A stretch of 64,000 bases of DNA from Enterobacter sichuanensis. GTDB lineage: Bacteria > Pseudomonadota > Gammaproteobacteria > Enterobacterales > Enterobacteriaceae. The stretch lies in NCBI RefSeq assembly GCF_002939185.1, contig NZ_POVL01000006.1, forward strand, positions 1-64,000, read 5' to 3'. Both the position numbers and the translations under genes were made by a program. The notes under the pieces are model-generated. The model ran no database searches, had not been told where the DNA came from, and saw only the letters and a program-made list of their open reading frames with translations. Below are positions 63,284-64,000 of the stretch, in pieces; within the stretch, counting starts at the first letter, position 1, and every line of letters starts with the position of its first letter.

Positions 63284-64000
63284 TTATCGCTTATCAGCCA
63301 CCAGTCGCAGCGCATGCTCCAGCACATCGATATCGGCGCCGGCTTTATGCGCGTTCTCGCTCAGGTAGCGACGCCACTGGCGCGCCCCGGGGATCCCCTG
63401 GAACAGGCCGAGCATATGGCGGGTAATGTGGCCAAGATATGTGCCGTTGCTCAGCTCGCGCTCAATGTAAGGATACATGGCACGCACCACGGCAACCGGG
63501 TCGGTGTCTGCCTCTTCAACGCCAAAGATTTCGCGATCGACCGACGCCAGAATGCCCGGGTTTTGATACGCCTCGCGCCCGACCATCACACCATCCATAT
63601 GTTCAAGGTGCGCTTTCGCCTCTTCCAGCGACTTAATGCCGCCGTTGATCGACATCGTCAGGTGCGGGAAATCACGCTTCAGCTGATACACGCGAGGATA
63701 GTCCAGCGGTGGAATTTCACGGTTCTCTTTTGGGCTAAGACCAGAAAGCCAGGCTTTACGCGCGTGGATGATAAACATCTCGCATTCGCCTTTCCCGGAA
63801 ACCGTATTGATAAAATCGCACAGGAATTCGTAGCTGTCCTGGTCGTCAATGCCGATGCGGGTTTTGACCGTCACCGGGATGGAGACCACGTCGCGCATCG
63901 CCTTGATACAGTCCGCCACCAGCTGAGCGTTCCCCATCAGGCACGCGCCGAACATGCCGTTTTGCACGCGATCGGACGGGCAGCCGACGTTGAGGTTGAT
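63284..64000 (-). CDS. dusA: tRNA-dihydrouridine synthase A (partial)
   Basis: The last 239 residues of DusA; the start lies beyond the window. The fragment begins [22 protein letters not shown], which holds the catalytic Cys of the family. It continues through the FMN-barrel motifs [17 protein letters not shown] and MSINGGIKS, then the helical tRNA-binding tail. FMN-dependent reduction of U20/U20a in tRNA using NADPH. The frame is intact to its stop at 63284. Confidence 0.95.
   Translation of the reverse strand: MNLNVGCPSDRVQNGMFGACLMGNAQLVADCIKAMRDVVSIPVTVKTRIGIDDQDSYEFLCDFINTVSGKGECEMFIIHARKAWLSGLSPKENREIPPLDYPRVYQLKRDFPHLTMSINGGIKSLEEAKAHLEHMDGVMVGREAYQNPGILASVDREIFGVEEADTDPVAVVRAMYPYIERELSNGTYLGHITRHMLGLFQGIPGARQWRRYLSENAHKAGADIDVLEHALRLVADKR

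Overview
The window is a 64 kb piece of an enterobacterial chromosome, most likely Enterobacter or a close relative. Nearly every core protein aligns from memory with its E. coli K-12 counterpart at close to full length. The gene order is that of the E. coli proP–phn–fdhF–acs–soxRS–uvrA–dnaB–dusA segment, with several accessory insertions. Coding DNA is GC-rich and many gaps carry short palindromic repeats. No rRNA, tRNA, CRISPR array, insertion sequence or intact prophage was seen.

Left part (1–9.2 kb): a NicO-type nickel/cobalt exporter, proP (osmoprotectant/H+ symport) with a CRP/RpoS-type promoter region, kdgT (2-keto-3-deoxygluconate uptake) behind a KdgR-like palindrome, the crfC–yjcZ pair, and yjdM and yjdN. 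From 9.3 to 20 kb lies a complete 14-gene phosphonate operon, phnCDEFGHIJKLMNOP: ABC importer, GntR-type regulator, C–P lyase core (GHIJ plus K and L), and ribosyl-phosphate processing (M, N, P) with aminophosphonate acetylation (O). yjdP follows.

Main accessory block (20.4–30.6 kb): between yjdP and fdhF, where E. coli K-12 carries the allose operon, this genome has a sugar cassette. It contains an RbsABC-like importer, a D-lyxose ketol-isomerase, a class II ketose-phosphate aldolase and a PfkB-family kinase. A membrane hybrid histidine kinase lies on one side and an OmpR-family response regulator on the other. The genes read as an uptake–isomerise–phosphorylate–cleave route under two-component control. 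An unrecognised GNAT-like gene lies behind the kinase.

30.6–45.4 kb: fdhF (selenocysteine formate dehydrogenase H, with sigma54 promoter, FhlA-type site and SECIS), then a type I toxin–antitoxin locus of the hok/mok/sok kind whose two ~50-codon frames are easily missed, then yjcO, gltP, and the acetate-scavenging operon acs–yjcH–actP. An LrgA/LrgB (CidAB) holin-like pair with a divergent LysR regulator follows, then yjcE and ghxP, the latter with three PurR-like boxes upstream.

45.7–64 kb: a glutathione S-transferase, the SraL (RyjA) small RNA, soxR/soxS with the classical SoxR operator, pdeC (c-di-GMP phosphodiesterase) next to an added diguanylate cyclase, yjcB, a decayed gene with two in-frame stops, ssb/uvrA around a LexA box, yjbR, yjbQ, aphA, tyrB, alr, dnaB, qorA, pspG with a sigma54-type promoter, and the 3' part of dusA, which runs off the window. 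Eleven copies of a CCCTCTCCC/GGGAGAGGG palindrome with a GTTAGGGTGAGGG tail, plus four REP/BIME clusters, fill many intergenic gaps.
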